A DNA stretch of 64,000 nt from an uncultured bacterium (GTDB lineage Bacteria > Cyanobacteriota > Vampirovibrionia > Gastranaerophilales > Gastranaerophilaceae). The number at the start of each line of letters is the position of its first letter. Position 1 is the stretch's first letter. Position numbers and translations under genes: made by a program. The notes beneath the pieces were generated by a model. The model did no database searches, was not told the origin of the DNA, and was given only the letters and a program-made list of their open reading frames with translations. The DNA lies in assembly GCA_949282215.1 (NCBI GenBank), contig CASDPF010000005.1, positions 36,913 to 100,912 of the forward strand, written 5' to 3'. Positions 16,049 to 26,253 of this stretch are shown piece by piece.

Positions 16049-18586
16049 ATGAATTGTTTTTTTAGAGATTATCACGAAGCCTTATTTAGATGTAATAAAC
16101 CGTATCAATATGTAGGCGGAGAATTTTTATCATTTAACAAAGATTTTGACAGTACTGATGTAAGATTTGCATTTGCATTCCCAGACAAGTATGAAATAGG
16201 GATAAGCAACCTTGGTGTAAGGGTTCTATATAACTTGGTAAATAACCAGTCAAATTATATGGCAGATAGAATCTATGCACCGGAACCCGATTTCAAACCT
16301 AAAGAATTATACGGACTTGAGAGCAAACGCAAAATAAAAGATTTTGACGCTGTAGGATTTTCACTTCAGTATGAAATGTCATATCCTACAGTACTTAAAA
16401 TGCTTGATATGGCTGGGATTCCATATAAAAATAACGAACGTAACGATAAAGATCCTATTATTATAGCCGGAGGCCCTTGTGCTTTTAACCCTCTGCCATT
16501 GGCTGATTTTATTGATGTATTTATGATTGGAGATGGGGAAGACAGTATCCTTGAGGTTTGCGAAATTTTAGAAAAAACAAAAAATCTTCCGCGTAACGAT
16601 AGAATAAAAGCTCTATGTGAAGGTGAAGTTTCAGGCAGATGGTCAAAACTTACGGGCGGTAAAGTAAATAAAAGGATAGCTCAATTAACTTATGACACTG
16701 CACTCAAATCCTATCCGATACCGTTTTCTTCTTCAGTGCAGGATAGAGCAGTTGTAGAAATCCGAAGAGGATGCGGGCGTATGTGTCGTTTTTGCCAGCC
16801 CGGACATGTAACTCTACCAATAAGAGAACGTTCGGCTGAAGATATTATCAAAATTGCCAAAGAATTGGTTAAAAATACAGGATATGATGAATACTCCCTA
16901 CTTTCATTATCCTCAAATGATTATGTAAATATTAATGAAGTAATAAAAGAGCTTGCTCTGGATTTCAATAAGAAAAAGATTTCCGTATCTCTTCCAAGTC
17001 AAAGAATTGACGGATTTAATTTGGAGCTTGCAAATCTGGTTCAAAGCGTCAGAAAATCAACAATGACACTTGCCCCGGAAGCAGGAAGTCAACGCTTACG
17101 AGATGTTATAAAGAAAAACATCACAGAAGATATGATTATAAATGCCGTTACTACTTTGTATGAAAACGGCTGGTCAAGAATTAAGTTCTATTTTATATGC
17201 GGGCTTCCAACAGAAACCTTAAAAGATATGGATGAAATGGCTGAACTATTCAGAAAAATCAGATATCGCTGCAAACTCATAAAAAAAGAAAAAGGGCTGA
17301 AACATGTCATGGATTTGACCTGTACCCTATCAATTTTTGTACCAAAACCATTCACTCCTTTTCAGTGGTGTCCGCAAATGAACTTGGATAAAGTAACCGA
17401 ACATATAAAATATTTAAAGGAACAAATTAAAACAATAAAAGGTGTAAAAATTAATTATCACGAAAAATTTGTATCCCAGTTGGAAGCTGTATTAACTCGG
17501 GGTGACAGTAGTTTATGCAAATATATAGAAACTCTTTATAAAAAAGGCTGTTATCTCGATGCATGGGGAGAATATTTTAATAAAGACGTATGGTACACTA
17601 CAGCAGAAGAATTAGGCATTAATTTAACTGAGCTTGCTGAAAAAGAGTATAATTTGGAAAGACCACTTCCTTGGGATTTTATAAATATCGGAGTAGATAA
17701 AAAATGGTTCATAAACGAATATAAAAAAGCATTTGAGATTAATGCAAATTCTGAGCATATAGTACCTACTTGCCAAACAAAATGTGTAGATTGCGGAGTA
17801 TGCAAAAATTTAAAAACACATAAAGTTATGGATAAACCTTTTAAAGCAAGTCAAGAAGCACAGAATATTGTTAATATCGAAAAAGAAGATCCAAAAACCT
17901 GCAAACCATACGATAAACCAATTTACAAATATAGAATCAAAATTACAAAAACAGGTATATTAAAATATTTTTCACACTTGGATTGGCAAAATACATTCTT
18001 AAAAGCAATATCCAGAACCGATTTGAATGTAGTATTTTCTCAAGGTTTTAACCCGTCAATGAGAGTCTCGATGGGCATAGCCCTGCCTTTGTTTGCTGAA
18101 AGTCTTACAGAATTTGTGGATGTAGAGTTATTTGACAATTTAAAACCAGAAGAACTTAAACTAAAGTTGGAAAAAGTTCTACCGCCACAATCTGAAATAC
18201 TAAGTATTGTTAAAATTGATAAATCAGCTCCTGCTATTGATATAACTGCACAATGGGCTGAATATGAGATTAATTCCGCAAACGAAAACCTTTACGATTT
18301 TGAAAAATTAAAGTATAATACAGACAAAGTTTTATCTTCCGAAGAAATTTTTATCGAGAAGAAAAACAAAAAAGGTTTAATCAAAAAAACAGACATAAGA
18401 CCTGCTGTAAAAAGTTACAGATATGAAGGCAACAGTCTGTTCATAGTACTAAAAACAGGTCAAGAAACAGGTGAAAATACAATTCCCGCGTTAAGGGCAG
18501 ATGCTCTAATGAATATAATTGCACCTGATGTATCGTTTAATATTAAACGTACACGCTTCTTTGACAGAGATTTAAGAGAATTATAA
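16049..18586 (+). CDS. Radical SAM protein (TIGR03960-like) fused to a DUF2344 domain
   Basis: The 845-residue protein has an N-terminal B12-binding-like part, a radical SAM core with RRGCGRMCRFCQPGH (C-x3-C-x2-C) near residue 240, and a C-terminal DUF2344/TIGR03936 domain starting near residue 625 (YKYRIKITKTGILKYFSHLDWQ). A Cys-rich linker (CQTKCVDCGVC) joins them. In many bacteria these parts are encoded near rne/rng, and the next gene here is rne. The substrate is unknown; an RNA or ribosome-related modification is often suspected. Confidence 0.88.
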   Translation: MNCFFRDYHEALFRCNKPYQYVGGEFLSFNKDFDSTDVRFAFAFPDKYEIGISNLGVRVLYNLVNNQSNYMADRIYAPEPDFKPKELYGLESKRKIKDFDAVGFSLQYEMSYPTVLKMLDMAGIPYKNNERNDKDPIIIAGGPCAFNPLPLADFIDVFMIGDGEDSILEVCEILEKTKNLPRNDRIKALCEGEVSGRWSKLTGGKVNKRIAQLTYDTALKSYPIPFSSSVQDRAVVEIRRGCGRMCRFCQPGHVTLPIRERSAEDIIKIAKELVKNTGYDEYSLLSLSSNDYVNINEVIKELALDFNKKKISVSLPSQRIDGFNLELANLVQSVRKSTMTLAPEAGSQRLRDVIKKNITEDMIINAVTTLYENGWSRIKFYFICGLPTETLKDMDEMAELFRKIRYRCKLIKKEKGLKHVMDLTCTLSIFVPKPFTPFQWCPQMNLDKVTEHIKYLKEQIKTIKGVKINYHEKFVSQLEAVLTRGDSSLCKYIETLYKKGCYLDAWGEYFNKDVWYTTAEELGINLTELAEKEYNLERPLPWDFINIGVDKKWFINEYKKAFEINANSEHIVPTCQTKCVDCGVCKNLKTHKVMDKPFKASQEAQNIVNIEKEDPKTCKPYDKPIYKYRIKITKTGILKYFSHLDWQNTFLKAISRTDLNVVFSQGFNPSMRVSMGIALPLFAESLTEFVDVELFDNLKPEELKLKLEKVLPPQSEILSIVKIDKSAPAIDITAQWAEYEINSANENLYDFEKLKYNTDKVLSSEEIFIEKKNKKGLIKKTDIRPAVKSYRYEGNSLFIVLKTGQETGENTIPALRADALMNIIAPDVSFNIKRTRFFDRDLREL

Positions 18587-18596
18587 GGATTTTAAA

Positions 18597-20468
18597 ATGG
18601 CAAACAACAGAAACTTTAAAGATCAACAGCAAGGTAAAAAGATTATTATTGCTGAGAGAGACAACATTGCTGCAGTATTGGAAAACGGTAAAGTATCAGA
18701 TTTCTTTATCCATAGAGGAGATGTCTTACTTGGAGATGTCTATCTTGCAACAGTTGATAATATCCTTCCGAGTATAGATGCGGCATTTGTAAATGTCGGT
18801 ACTGACAAAATGGGTTTTTTGCATGCTCAGGATGTAATGGGTAAAGGAACTTTAAAAGAAAAACTTAAACCGAAACAGAAATTGATAGTTCAAGTAGTTA
18901 AAGAGCCAACAGGGCATAAAGGGCCTAGAGTTACTACAGAAATAAGTCTTCCGGGAAGATTTTTGGTATTAATGCCTTATGAACCAGGCGTCAGCGTTAG
19001 TAAAAAAATTGAAAACTCCAGAGAACGTGCAAGACTTAAAGCAATAATGAACTTAATAAAACCTGTAGGAGTCGGCGTAATTATTAGAACTGAAGCTGAA
19101 GGACAATCTGAAGCTGATATTCAGGAAGATTTGGAAATTCTTTTAGAAAAATGGAATAACATAATAACATCAGCAGAAACTCTAAATCCTCCAAACCTAA
19201 TCTATAGGGATCAAGATTTACTATATAGAGTAATTCGTGAAGCATGTACGGAAGATGTAAAAGAAATTGTTGTAGATACAGCTTTTGCACTAAGTCGTGT
19301 CCAAAATATACTTCAAAACTGGCACATAAACAAAAATATAGAAGTAACTCTATATAAAGGAACAGAACCGTTATTAATAGCTTATGACATACATAAAGAA
19401 ATAAAAGCCGCATTAAACGTAAAAGTAAATATGCCATCAGGCGGATATTTATTCATCCAGCAAACAGAGGCTTTAACCGTAATCGATGTAAACAGCGGTA
19501 AATTTACAAGCTCATCAACACAGGATGAAACTATATTAAAAACCAATATAGAAGCAGTACATGAAATTGCAAGACAATTAAGACTTCGCAATATCGGCGG
19601 TATGATAATTATTGACTTCATTGATATGATGTCCAGAGCTGACAAACTTGCAATGTTAGAAGAACTTGAAATTGCACTTGAACCGGATAAAGCAAAACCT
19701 CAAGTCGGACAATTATCAGACTTAGGGCTTGTAGAACTTACCCGTCACCGTCAAGGTCAATCTTTATCAGAAATCTTTACAAAGAAATGTCCACACTGTC
19801 AAGGAAGCGGATGTTCAGTGATTGACTTTAATTTTGCAACACCGACAGCAGAAGGGGAATACAGAGCTAAAGCTGCTAAATTAAAACTGCCTGTAAACAA
19901 CTTTAAGAAAAACAATAACAACAATAAACAAAATAATAAACCTCAAATGGAAGAGGCAACAGTTGAAAATGAAATTCAAGAACAAATTCCAACACCTGAA
20001 ATTCAGGTAGAAAATCCGTCTGTCGTAGCATCTCAGGAAGCAGAAAAAACAGAGAAAAAGCGTAAAGGCAGAAAATCAAGATTTGAAAAGAAAGATACTT
20101 CAAAAGTTGAAACTCCTCTTGCTGTGACGGATGAAGTTCATACAGCAGAGACCGTCTTGAAAATAAACGAAGAAATCAAACCTGAAATTTCAGAAGAAGT
20201 TCTGGAAGCAAAAGCCGCAATAAACGAACCAAAAGTTAAGGAAAAACCGATTGAAGAAACAAAAATAGACAATGCGGCTCAACCGGAAGAAAAAAATGAA
20301 ACTCAAGAAGAAGCGACTTCCGAATCAGACTCCGAGGCTGAAAAACCTGTTGAAGAAGTGAAAGAAGAAAAACAAAAAAGAACAAGAAGACCAAATCGAG
20401 GAGCTTCAAAACGTACAAGAACAAAGAAAACAACAAGTGAGGAAAAAGTTGAAGTTAAAGAATCTTAG
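18597..20468 (+). CDS. rne: Ribonuclease E/G family endoribonuclease
   Basis: The first ~420 residues form the catalytic half: an S1-type RNA-binding domain (GDVLLGDVYLATVDNILPSIDAAFVNVG), the RNase H-like/DNase I-like core with LTVIDVNSGKFT and GGMIIIDFIDM (Mg-binding Asp), and a Zn-link-like CPHCQGSGC. The last ~200 residues are disordered, alternating acidic and basic, like a degradosome or membrane scaffold. It processes rRNA, tRNA and mRNA. It follows the radical SAM gene by 10 bases. The 3' end overlaps the next gene. Confidence 0.93.
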   Translation: MANNRNFKDQQQGKKIIIAERDNIAAVLENGKVSDFFIHRGDVLLGDVYLATVDNILPSIDAAFVNVGTDKMGFLHAQDVMGKGTLKEKLKPKQKLIVQVVKEPTGHKGPRVTTEISLPGRFLVLMPYEPGVSVSKKIENSRERARLKAIMNLIKPVGVGVIIRTEAEGQSEADIQEDLEILLEKWNNIITSAETLNPPNLIYRDQDLLYRVIREACTEDVKEIVVDTAFALSRVQNILQNWHINKNIEVTLYKGTEPLLIAYDIHKEIKAALNVKVNMPSGGYLFIQQTEALTVIDVNSGKFTSSSTQDETILKTNIEAVHEIARQLRLRNIGGMIIIDFIDMMSRADKLAMLEELEIALEPDKAKPQVGQLSDLGLVELTRHRQGQSLSEIFTKKCPHCQGSGCSVIDFNFATPTAEGEYRAKAAKLKLPVNNFKKNNNNNKQNNKPQMEEATVENEIQEQIPTPEIQVENPSVVASQEAEKTEKKRKGRKSRFEKKDTSKVETPLAVTDEVHTAETVLKINEEIKPEISEEVLEAKAAINEPKVKEKPIEETKIDNAAQPEEKNETQEEATSESDSEAEKPVEEVKEEKQKRTRRPNRGASKRTRTKKTTSEEKVEVKES

Positions 20469-20796
20469 TATAATAGCACTACTCGGATTAATAATGATAT
20501 TATCAGCACAAGCAGGTATATGCACAGAAGAAATAGCACAGCACGTACCTGCTGTTGCTGATTCTATTCCAACAAAACCAGCAACCGGAATATCAATAAC
20601 TGCATCTAAATTTGTTGTTACAATGATTGGAGTCCTGTTATCGTCTGTTATAATTTGGGCCGGATTATCTATATATAACAAATTCTTTGTAAAAAACAGT
20701 CTTCATAGTGCCTCCATGCCTGAAGATAATCTGAATACACCTAAAACAATAGAAGAAGCCGTAACTCTTTTTATAAAAAGAAATAAACTAAAATAA
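20449..20796 (+). CDS. Small membrane protein downstream of rne
   Basis: I prefer the TTG at 20449, which has GAGG 6 bases upstream and gives MKLKNLSIIALLGLIMILSAQAG; a GTG at 20437 is also in frame. The ~115-residue product has this N-terminal signal or anchor, a second hydrophobic segment (FVVTMIGVLLSSVIIWAGLSIYNKF) and a short basic tail. Function unknown. It overlaps the rne 3' end by 20 bases, so it is coupled to rne translation. Confidence 0.6.
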   Translation: MKLKNLSIIALLGLIMILSAQAGICTEEIAQHVPAVADSIPTKPATGISITASKFVVTMIGVLLSSVIIWAGLSIYNKFFVKNSLHSASMPEDNLNTPKTIEEAVTLFIKRNKLK

Positions 20797-20805
20797 AGGA
20801 GTCTT

Positions 20806-21033
20806 ATGAAAAAATTATCTGCAAGCGGAGCTATAGGATTATTATTAACACTCCTAATATTTGCTGTGATTTTTATCTTGTTAATGCCATCAATAAAAAG
20901 CTCAACATCAAACAATCTGAATACTTCAACAATTAAGCAAGAAAGTATTGAAGATGAAGTTAATCAAAAATTAAATGAAATTCAAAACATGCGTAACCGA
21001 GCGATAGAACAACAAAACTCAATTGAGTATTAA
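20806..21033 (+). CDS. Small single-pass membrane protein
   Basis: The 75-residue protein has one hydrophobic segment near the N-terminus (IGLLLTLLIFAVIFILLM) and a charged, probably coiled-coil C-terminus (IEDEVNQKLNEIQNMRNRAIEQQ). An AGGAG site precedes the ATG. It is the last gene of the radical SAM-rne-membrane protein operon, 9 bases after the preceding gene. Function unknown. Confidence 0.65.
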   Translation: MKKLSASGAIGLLLTLLIFAVIFILLMPSIKSSTSNNLNTSTIKQESIEDEVNQKLNEIQNMRNRAIEQQNSIEY

Positions 21034-21040
21034 TTAAGAA

Positions 21041-21991
21041 CTATACTCTAAGTTTTTCATTGGCTTTCAATAGATTGTCTTCTTCAATAATTCTAATCAT
21101 ACTACGCAAGATTGAATTATAAGGAGTAGGGATATTATGTTTTTTCCCGAATTCTATCACTGTACCTGCAAACATCTCAACCTCGGTTTTTCGTCCGGCT
21201 TCAACATCTTGCAGCATTGAAGTTTTTCCTTCAGGAATCATTGTGTGAAGGTGCTGAACGGTTTCTTCTATCATTGTATCAGTATTACGGATACCTTCAG
21301 CCTTTGCAATAGCACGTACTTCCTCCATAATTTTAATTGAAAAATCCATAAAATTATGATTTCTAAGCATTTCACCAAAAGTCATCTTTAAAATTGCAGT
21401 TGGCTGATTAGCAGAGACATTCAACATAAATTTAAGCCACATAGAACGTTTTATATCCTCAGGAATCGTATAATAAATACCGACTCTGTCAAAACATTCT
21501 TTAACCCTAAGGACATTTTCATTTAAATTATTTTCTGCTCCGAAAACAATATTATTCACATCGTCATGGATAACTGAATTACCTGTGCGAACTGAGCTAT
21601 GCCCTATAAAATATGAATACAGAAGTTTGTCTTTACCATAAGCTGCAGCTATAATATCCTCACTTGTCACACCATTAAGTAAAGATATAATAATCGTATC
21701 CTCTTTAACACAATTTTTCATCTCACGGATTGCATCATCAAGACCGTTAAACTTTGTTGCTACAATTATCAAATCAGCTTTAAAACCCGTCTCAAAAGGT
21801 AATAAATAATTAAAATTTAAAAGCTTACCATTAAAAGATATAGGATTTTTTAAATATCGTTCTTTTCTGGCTTCATTAACAAGCACTCTAAAATTTTCGG
21901 CATCATATTGCTGAAATTTATCGGCATAAATTGCACCTATAGCTCCAAGTCCGCATACAATTACTTTTTCTATTTTTTTCATAGTTTTCAT
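21041..21991 (-). CDS. panE: 2-dehydropantoate 2-reductase (ApbA/PanE family)
   Basis: The start at 21991 has AGGTG upstream and leads directly into the Rossmann fold (KVIVCGLGAIGAIYADKF, GxGxxG). Further family landmarks are DLIIVATKFNGL, the LNGVTSED block, and a C-terminal helical domain with MWLKFMLNVSANQ (Lys/Asn of the active site) and SMLQDVEAGRKTEVE. The reaction is NADPH reduction of ketopantoate to pantoate for coenzyme A. Related ApbA-family reductases of other substrates cannot be excluded. It converges with the rne operon. Confidence 0.82.
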   Translation of the reverse strand: MKTMKKIEKVIVCGLGAIGAIYADKFQQYDAENFRVLVNEARKERYLKNPISFNGKLLNFNYLLPFETGFKADLIIVATKFNGLDDAIREMKNCVKEDTIIISLLNGVTSEDIIAAAYGKDKLLYSYFIGHSSVRTGNSVIHDDVNNIVFGAENNLNENVLRVKECFDRVGIYYTIPEDIKRSMWLKFMLNVSANQPTAILKMTFGEMLRNHNFMDFSIKIMEEVRAIAKAEGIRNTDTMIEETVQHLHTMIPEGKTSMLQDVEAGRKTEVEMFAGTVIEFGKKHNIPTPYNSILRSMIRIIEEDNLLKANEKLRV

Positions 21992-22147
21992 TTTAACACC
22001 TAAATTTTTAATAAGATTAATTCTGAATATATTTTTTATATGCAAATTTATCTTAACATTTTTATACAAACTGTAAATTCAATTATATAAAAAAACTTTA
22101 TATAAATACATAGGTAGTGTGTCTATAAAATTTAGTGTGGAAAAATA

Positions 22148-22933
22148 GTGTCGATAGAATTTTTAAGACCTCTGTTTCAAAACGGAGTAAGCGTAAACAA
22201 ATTAGGAATAAATTATCAGAAATCAAATGTAAGTTTTAACGGAGAACTTACATCTGATAAATTTGAAAGTAATTCTACAAACCGCTACACATCAGAATTT
22301 TATTTAAGAAAAGCAATACAGACCAATCCCAAAATCGAAAAAATTCTTAATGAAGTGGGGGTACCTGCCAAATTAAACATGCAGCAACTAAACAATCTGC
22401 TAAACAACCATGCTTCAGACACGAAAAAAATCGCAGAAGGAATTGCAGACAATTTACCTTTTTCGCTAAAAAATAAAATTAACTTAAAATCAATATCAGA
22501 CGGTGCTTACTTACACGATTTAGGAAAAGCATTGATTCCTGAAGAAATTCTCAATAAAAACGGAAAATTAGACGCATTTGAAACTGAAATTATGCACAGA
22601 CATTCAATTTTAGGATATGAACTTTTAAAAAACAGCGATATTGATAAAACTACCTTGAACATAATAAAAAACCATCATCAAAACGCTAAAAAAACAGGTT
22701 ATCCGTTTGCAGACAAAAATTTCAATGCAGACTTAAACTTACAAATTGTATCAATAGCGGATAAATATTCCGCTCTAACAGAAAAAAGAGCATATAAAGA
22801 AGCTATGGACGAAAAGACGGCACTTACCATCATATATAAAGATGTAAAAGAAGGGAAACTGCACCCGTTTGTATTCAAGGCTCTGGTAAACTACATAAAC
22901 AAAACATCCGCTGGAGTCACTTCCTCATATTGA
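22148..22933 (+). CDS. HD-GYP-like metal-dependent phosphohydrolase
   Basis: The 261-residue protein starts at GTG. After an N-terminal segment with VSFNG (residues 28-32) comes an HD domain: an upstream His (NNHASDTKKI), YLHDLGKALIPEEILNKNG, MHRHSILGYELL, NHHQNAKKTGYPF and ADKYSALTEKRAYKEAM. These match the HD-GYP pattern (HD..K..IPd.IL.K.G; H...G; HH....GYP; D.ydAlt..R.Y). HD-GYP proteins hydrolyse cyclic di-GMP; here the GYP is preceded by Thr instead of the usual Gly-rich loop. No sensor domain is attached. Confidence 0.82.
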   Translation: MSIEFLRPLFQNGVSVNKLGINYQKSNVSFNGELTSDKFESNSTNRYTSEFYLRKAIQTNPKIEKILNEVGVPAKLNMQQLNNLLNNHASDTKKIAEGIADNLPFSLKNKINLKSISDGAYLHDLGKALIPEEILNKNGKLDAFETEIMHRHSILGYELLKNSDIDKTTLNIIKNHHQNAKKTGYPFADKNFNADLNLQIVSIADKYSALTEKRAYKEAMDEKTALTIIYKDVKEGKLHPFVFKALVNYINKTSAGVTSSY

Positions 22934-23022
22934 CTTAAATAAAAAAATCATTAGTTTATATGATATCAAGGTAGTAGTTTAAACATATAATAAGGGTATC
23001 AGGACAAGGGTAGAGTGTAATT

Positions 23023-23763
23023 ATGTTTTCAAAAATGATACAGAATTTATTGTCATCAAGCGGTAAATCAGCTGCAATGCAAAGATATGCAGCTTTAAGC
23101 AATCAAGTACGCAATATACAAGATCAAATATACGGACCGCAACAACCAACTGCCCAAAATCCTATGGATGCAATTTACCCTGCAAACAAAAAAAATGTAC
23201 AATCATTTGAAAACATTCTACAGTCAAGTAAATCAACAGATTTCGGTAATTTACTTCTATGTCCTCAAGCCATGAATGTAAAAGCCAATATAATAAAAAA
23301 TGCCCCGTCGCAAACTTTCAATAATGCAATAAAAGAAATAAGTGCAACTCCAACTATCGGTTCTGCAAACCAAGTAAATACAACAGCCAAATCGCAGATA
23401 TTAGATATGATTTCAAAAGTATGCGAAAAACATGGTGTTGATGAAAAGTTAGTAAAAGCTTTAATAAAACAGGAATCAGGCTTCAACGCAAAAGCAACTT
23501 CAAAAGTCGGAGCAATGGGATTAATGCAGCTCATGCCGGCAACTGCAAAAGGTTTAGGGGTGCAAGATGCATACAATCCGTTACAAAACGTTGATGGCGG
23601 AGTAAGATATTTAAAATCAATGCTTAACAAATATAACGGAAATATTATACTAGCTCTTGCCGCATATAACGCAGGTCCTGGTGCTGTTGATAAATATGAT
23701 GGAGTTCCTCCATATCCGGAAACTCAGAATTATGTAAAAAATATTCTTGCAAATTATCTGTAA
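23023..23763 (+). CDS. Lytic transglycosylase, SLT domain
   Basis: The C-terminal ~115 residues are a family 1 lytic transglycosylase domain: LVKALIKQESGFNAKA (catalytic Glu), SKVGAMGLMQLMPATAKGLGV, NPLQNVDGGVRYLKSML and LALAAYNAGPGAVDKY. It cleaves peptidoglycan strands to 1,6-anhydro ends. The N-terminal ~130 residues are Gln/Asn-rich with no typical signal peptide. A role in inserting an envelope machine such as a flagellum is possible but not shown; the neighbours do not decide it. Confidence 0.9.
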   Translation: MFSKMIQNLLSSSGKSAAMQRYAALSNQVRNIQDQIYGPQQPTAQNPMDAIYPANKKNVQSFENILQSSKSTDFGNLLLCPQAMNVKANIIKNAPSQTFNNAIKEISATPTIGSANQVNTTAKSQILDMISKVCEKHGVDEKLVKALIKQESGFNAKATSKVGAMGLMQLMPATAKGLGVQDAYNPLQNVDGGVRYLKSMLNKYNGNIILALAAYNAGPGAVDKYDGVPPYPETQNYVKNILANYL

Positions 23764-23832
23764 CCTTTTTGCATAAAAAAACAGTTTTTGATACAATACT
23801 CGTATAAATCTGTTTATTAAGGAAAGGGATAT

Positions 23833-25197
23833 ATGAAATTTTCATCATCATTTAAAGTGGGACTATTAACTCTAATAGCATTGGTATTGCTTTTAGGAAT
23901 TGTATTAAGGGTTAAAGGTCGTGCATTATCATCAGCTGAAAGGATAGAAGTAAAATTTCAGGATGTTAACGGCATGCGTCCTGGCTCTGCAGTTCAAATG
24001 ATGGGATTAAGAGTAGGACAGGTTGAAGAAGTGACCCCAGTAATTACAGGTGAAAATAATTATGTAAAGGTCAAATTTGTAATTACAGAACCTGATATAG
24101 ATATCCCTCCTGCATCATTGTTTAGTATTCAGCAATCAGGGCTTATAGGAGAACTTTTCTTGGAAATTACACCTCCTAAGACTAAAACTCTATATATACC
24201 TATGAATAGTAAAGATATTTTGTATAAAGACGACTTAGTTGAAATGAAACTTAGTGATAAATATCATGATGTCGGAATTATTAAAAATATAGAAACAGTA
24301 TCAACAGAAGCCATTCCACCTGCAGACAGAGAAAGAATAAAAACAAAATATGCTTATAAAATAGATTACACCGTTAATCTTCCCGGGCTGCTTCTTCCTG
24401 AATTTGTAAAAGGAAAAACTATAACGACAAAAAGCGGCAATAAAAAACTTAGAATATCAACACTTGACGATACCGTATTGCCATTTCCTCAGCAAGATTC
24501 AAAATATACAATCATTGAACCTATGAGAATAGCAGACTTTATGGATTGGCAATACAAAGCTGCAGAAACTTTAACTGAAACAAACCAAAAAATTAATCAG
24601 TTATTGTCAGATCAAACGATAGCAGAACTAAAAGCAACAGTTATTAACCTCAATGATATAACATCTCAAGCATCCACTACGGTAGAAAAAGTAAATAAAC
24701 TGCTTGATGATTCGAGAGGTGATATCGACGAATTAATGGCACTAATGAACCAAGCAACAAATGACTTTAACAAATTATCAGAAAACATAAACAACATAAT
24801 AGGCGACCCTGAATTTAAGCGTTCAATATATTCAGCCTCAAATTCAGTAGAACAATTAGCTAATAACTTGAACAAGATTATGGGCAATGAACAAGAAGCT
24901 CAGCAAATGGCTCAGGACATAAGAACTATCGCTCATAATATTAATGAAATCAGTGCTTTTGTAAATTCGATGACAAAAGACACCGCACTAAAACGCAAAC
25001 TTACAATGACAGTAGATAACGCAAACAGTGCAATGGCACAAATTACAACAACACTTGCTACAGTAAATCAGGTAACACCTGAAAACAAGACTCAATTGCA
25101 GACATTATTGGAAGAAACTTCAGCTACTGCTTGTAATCTAAGAAAATTCTCAGAAAAATTAAATAAACGTTTCCTTCTTTTCAGATTAATGTTCTAA
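23833..25197 (+). CDS. MlaD/MCE-domain lipid transport protein
   Basis: An N-terminal membrane anchor (FKVGLLTLIALVLLLGIVLRVKG) is followed by an MCE domain (about residues 38-115: VKFQDVNGMRPGSAVQMMGLRVGQVEEVTP) and a long helical C-terminus rich in Asn/Thr that can form a barrel-like assembly. Such proteins bind phospholipids and bridge inner and outer membranes with an ABC transporter. The ATPase and permease partners are not in the window. An AAGG site precedes the ATG. It is followed 36 bases later by lpxK, consistent with outer-membrane lipid work. Confidence 0.87.
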   Translation: MKFSSSFKVGLLTLIALVLLLGIVLRVKGRALSSAERIEVKFQDVNGMRPGSAVQMMGLRVGQVEEVTPVITGENNYVKVKFVITEPDIDIPPASLFSIQQSGLIGELFLEITPPKTKTLYIPMNSKDILYKDDLVEMKLSDKYHDVGIIKNIETVSTEAIPPADRERIKTKYAYKIDYTVNLPGLLLPEFVKGKTITTKSGNKKLRISTLDDTVLPFPQQDSKYTIIEPMRIADFMDWQYKAAETLTETNQKINQLLSDQTIAELKATVINLNDITSQASTTVEKVNKLLDDSRGDIDELMALMNQATNDFNKLSENINNIIGDPEFKRSIYSASNSVEQLANNLNKIMGNEQEAQQMAQDIRTIAHNINEISAFVNSMTKDTALKRKLTMTVDNANSAMAQITTTLATVNQVTPENKTQLQTLLEETSATACNLRKFSEKLNKRFLLFRLMF

Positions 25198-25233
25198 CTT
25201 TAATCAAATCTGAAAACGCTTACGGTAGAAATT

Positions 25234-26253
25234 ATGAAAAATTTAAAAACAGAAATTACAAAAATTCACTATAATAAAGAAGCAAAAGGAGCTTTTGTAA
25301 AACTTCTGGAATTCGCATCAATTTTTTACGGAATAGGAAGCGGATTAAAAAATCTTCTCTATGATAAAAAAATTATTAAACCGAAAAAAGTTAACGCCTA
25401 TGTAATTTCTGTAGGGAATATCACAACAGGCGGAGTCGGAAAAACTCCTGTTGTAGCAGAAATAGCAAAATACCTTATAGCCAAGGAAGAGAAACCTGCC
25501 ATTATTTCAAGAGGATATGGAGGAAAACTTTCTAATAAACAAATTAATCTAATATCAGACGGGGAAAAAACATATTATAATGCAAATCTGGCAGGCGATG
25601 AGCCATTTTGGCTTGCCGAAAATGCAAAAGGTGCAATAGTTGTCACGTCTAAAAATCGTTATAAAGCATCAAAATATGCTATAGAGAAGTTCGGAGCAAA
25701 TTATATAATCCTTGATGACGGATTCCAACACAGGAAACTATACAGGGATCTTGATATAGTGCTATCAGACAGTGAAAAAGGCTTCGGAAATGAAAAACTG
25801 CTTCCTGCTGGCCCGCTAAGAGAAGGCTCTGAAGCATTTAAAAGAATTGATAAAATGGTTATAGTAAGCAAAAATATCGACCACACTCGAGCTGAAAAAA
25901 TCACCAAAATAACCGCAAAGCGAATGAAAATTCCAACTTTTCTATGCAAAACAGAACCGGATTATATTTATAATATTAAAACAGGAGAAAGACTTCCCAA
26001 AAATAGTGAGATTACGGCAATATGTGCAATAGGACAGCCAGGGCAGTTTTTTGATTTTCTTGAAAACTATACAATAAAAGAAATGATTCCTTTTGATGAC
26101 CATCATCAATATGAATTAAAGGATATAGAAAATATCAAAGGCAATATAGTTACAACGGAAAAAGATGCGGTTAAATTACAAAAATTCAATAAAGATAGTA
26201 TCTACGCACTAAAACTAAAAATCAACATTGATATAGAAGCCCTACTTTCTTAA
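25234..26253 (+). CDS. lpxK: Tetraacyldisaccharide 4'-kinase
   Basis: The enzyme phosphorylates the lipid A precursor at the 4' position in the inner membrane. The 339-residue protein has the LpxK P-loop region (VISVGNITTGGVGKTPVV), PAIISRGYGG, GDEPFWLA, ILDDGFQHRKLYRDLDIVL and LLPAGPLREG, and a C-terminal DDHHQYE...TTEKDAVKL block, all diagnostic. This shows that the organism makes lipid A. Its last 4 bases overlap the convergent prepilin gene. Confidence 0.93.
   Translation: MKNLKTEITKIHYNKEAKGAFVKLLEFASIFYGIGSGLKNLLYDKKIIKPKKVNAYVISVGNITTGGVGKTPVVAEIAKYLIAKEEKPAIISRGYGGKLSNKQINLISDGEKTYYNANLAGDEPFWLAENAKGAIVVTSKNRYKASKYAIEKFGANYIILDDGFQHRKLYRDLDIVLSDSEKGFGNEKLLPAGPLREGSEAFKRIDKMVIVSKNIDHTRAEKITKITAKRMKIPTFLCKTEPDYIYNIKTGERLPKNSEITAICAIGQPGQFFDFLENYTIKEMIPFDDHHQYELKDIENIKGNIVTTEKDAVKLQKFNKDSIYALKLKINIDIEALLS

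Noticed and set aside
20236..20436. Hydrophobic minus-strand ORF inside rne
   Set aside because: It is the mirror of the Glu/Lys-rich disordered tail of RNase E; Leu/Phe richness is a by-product.
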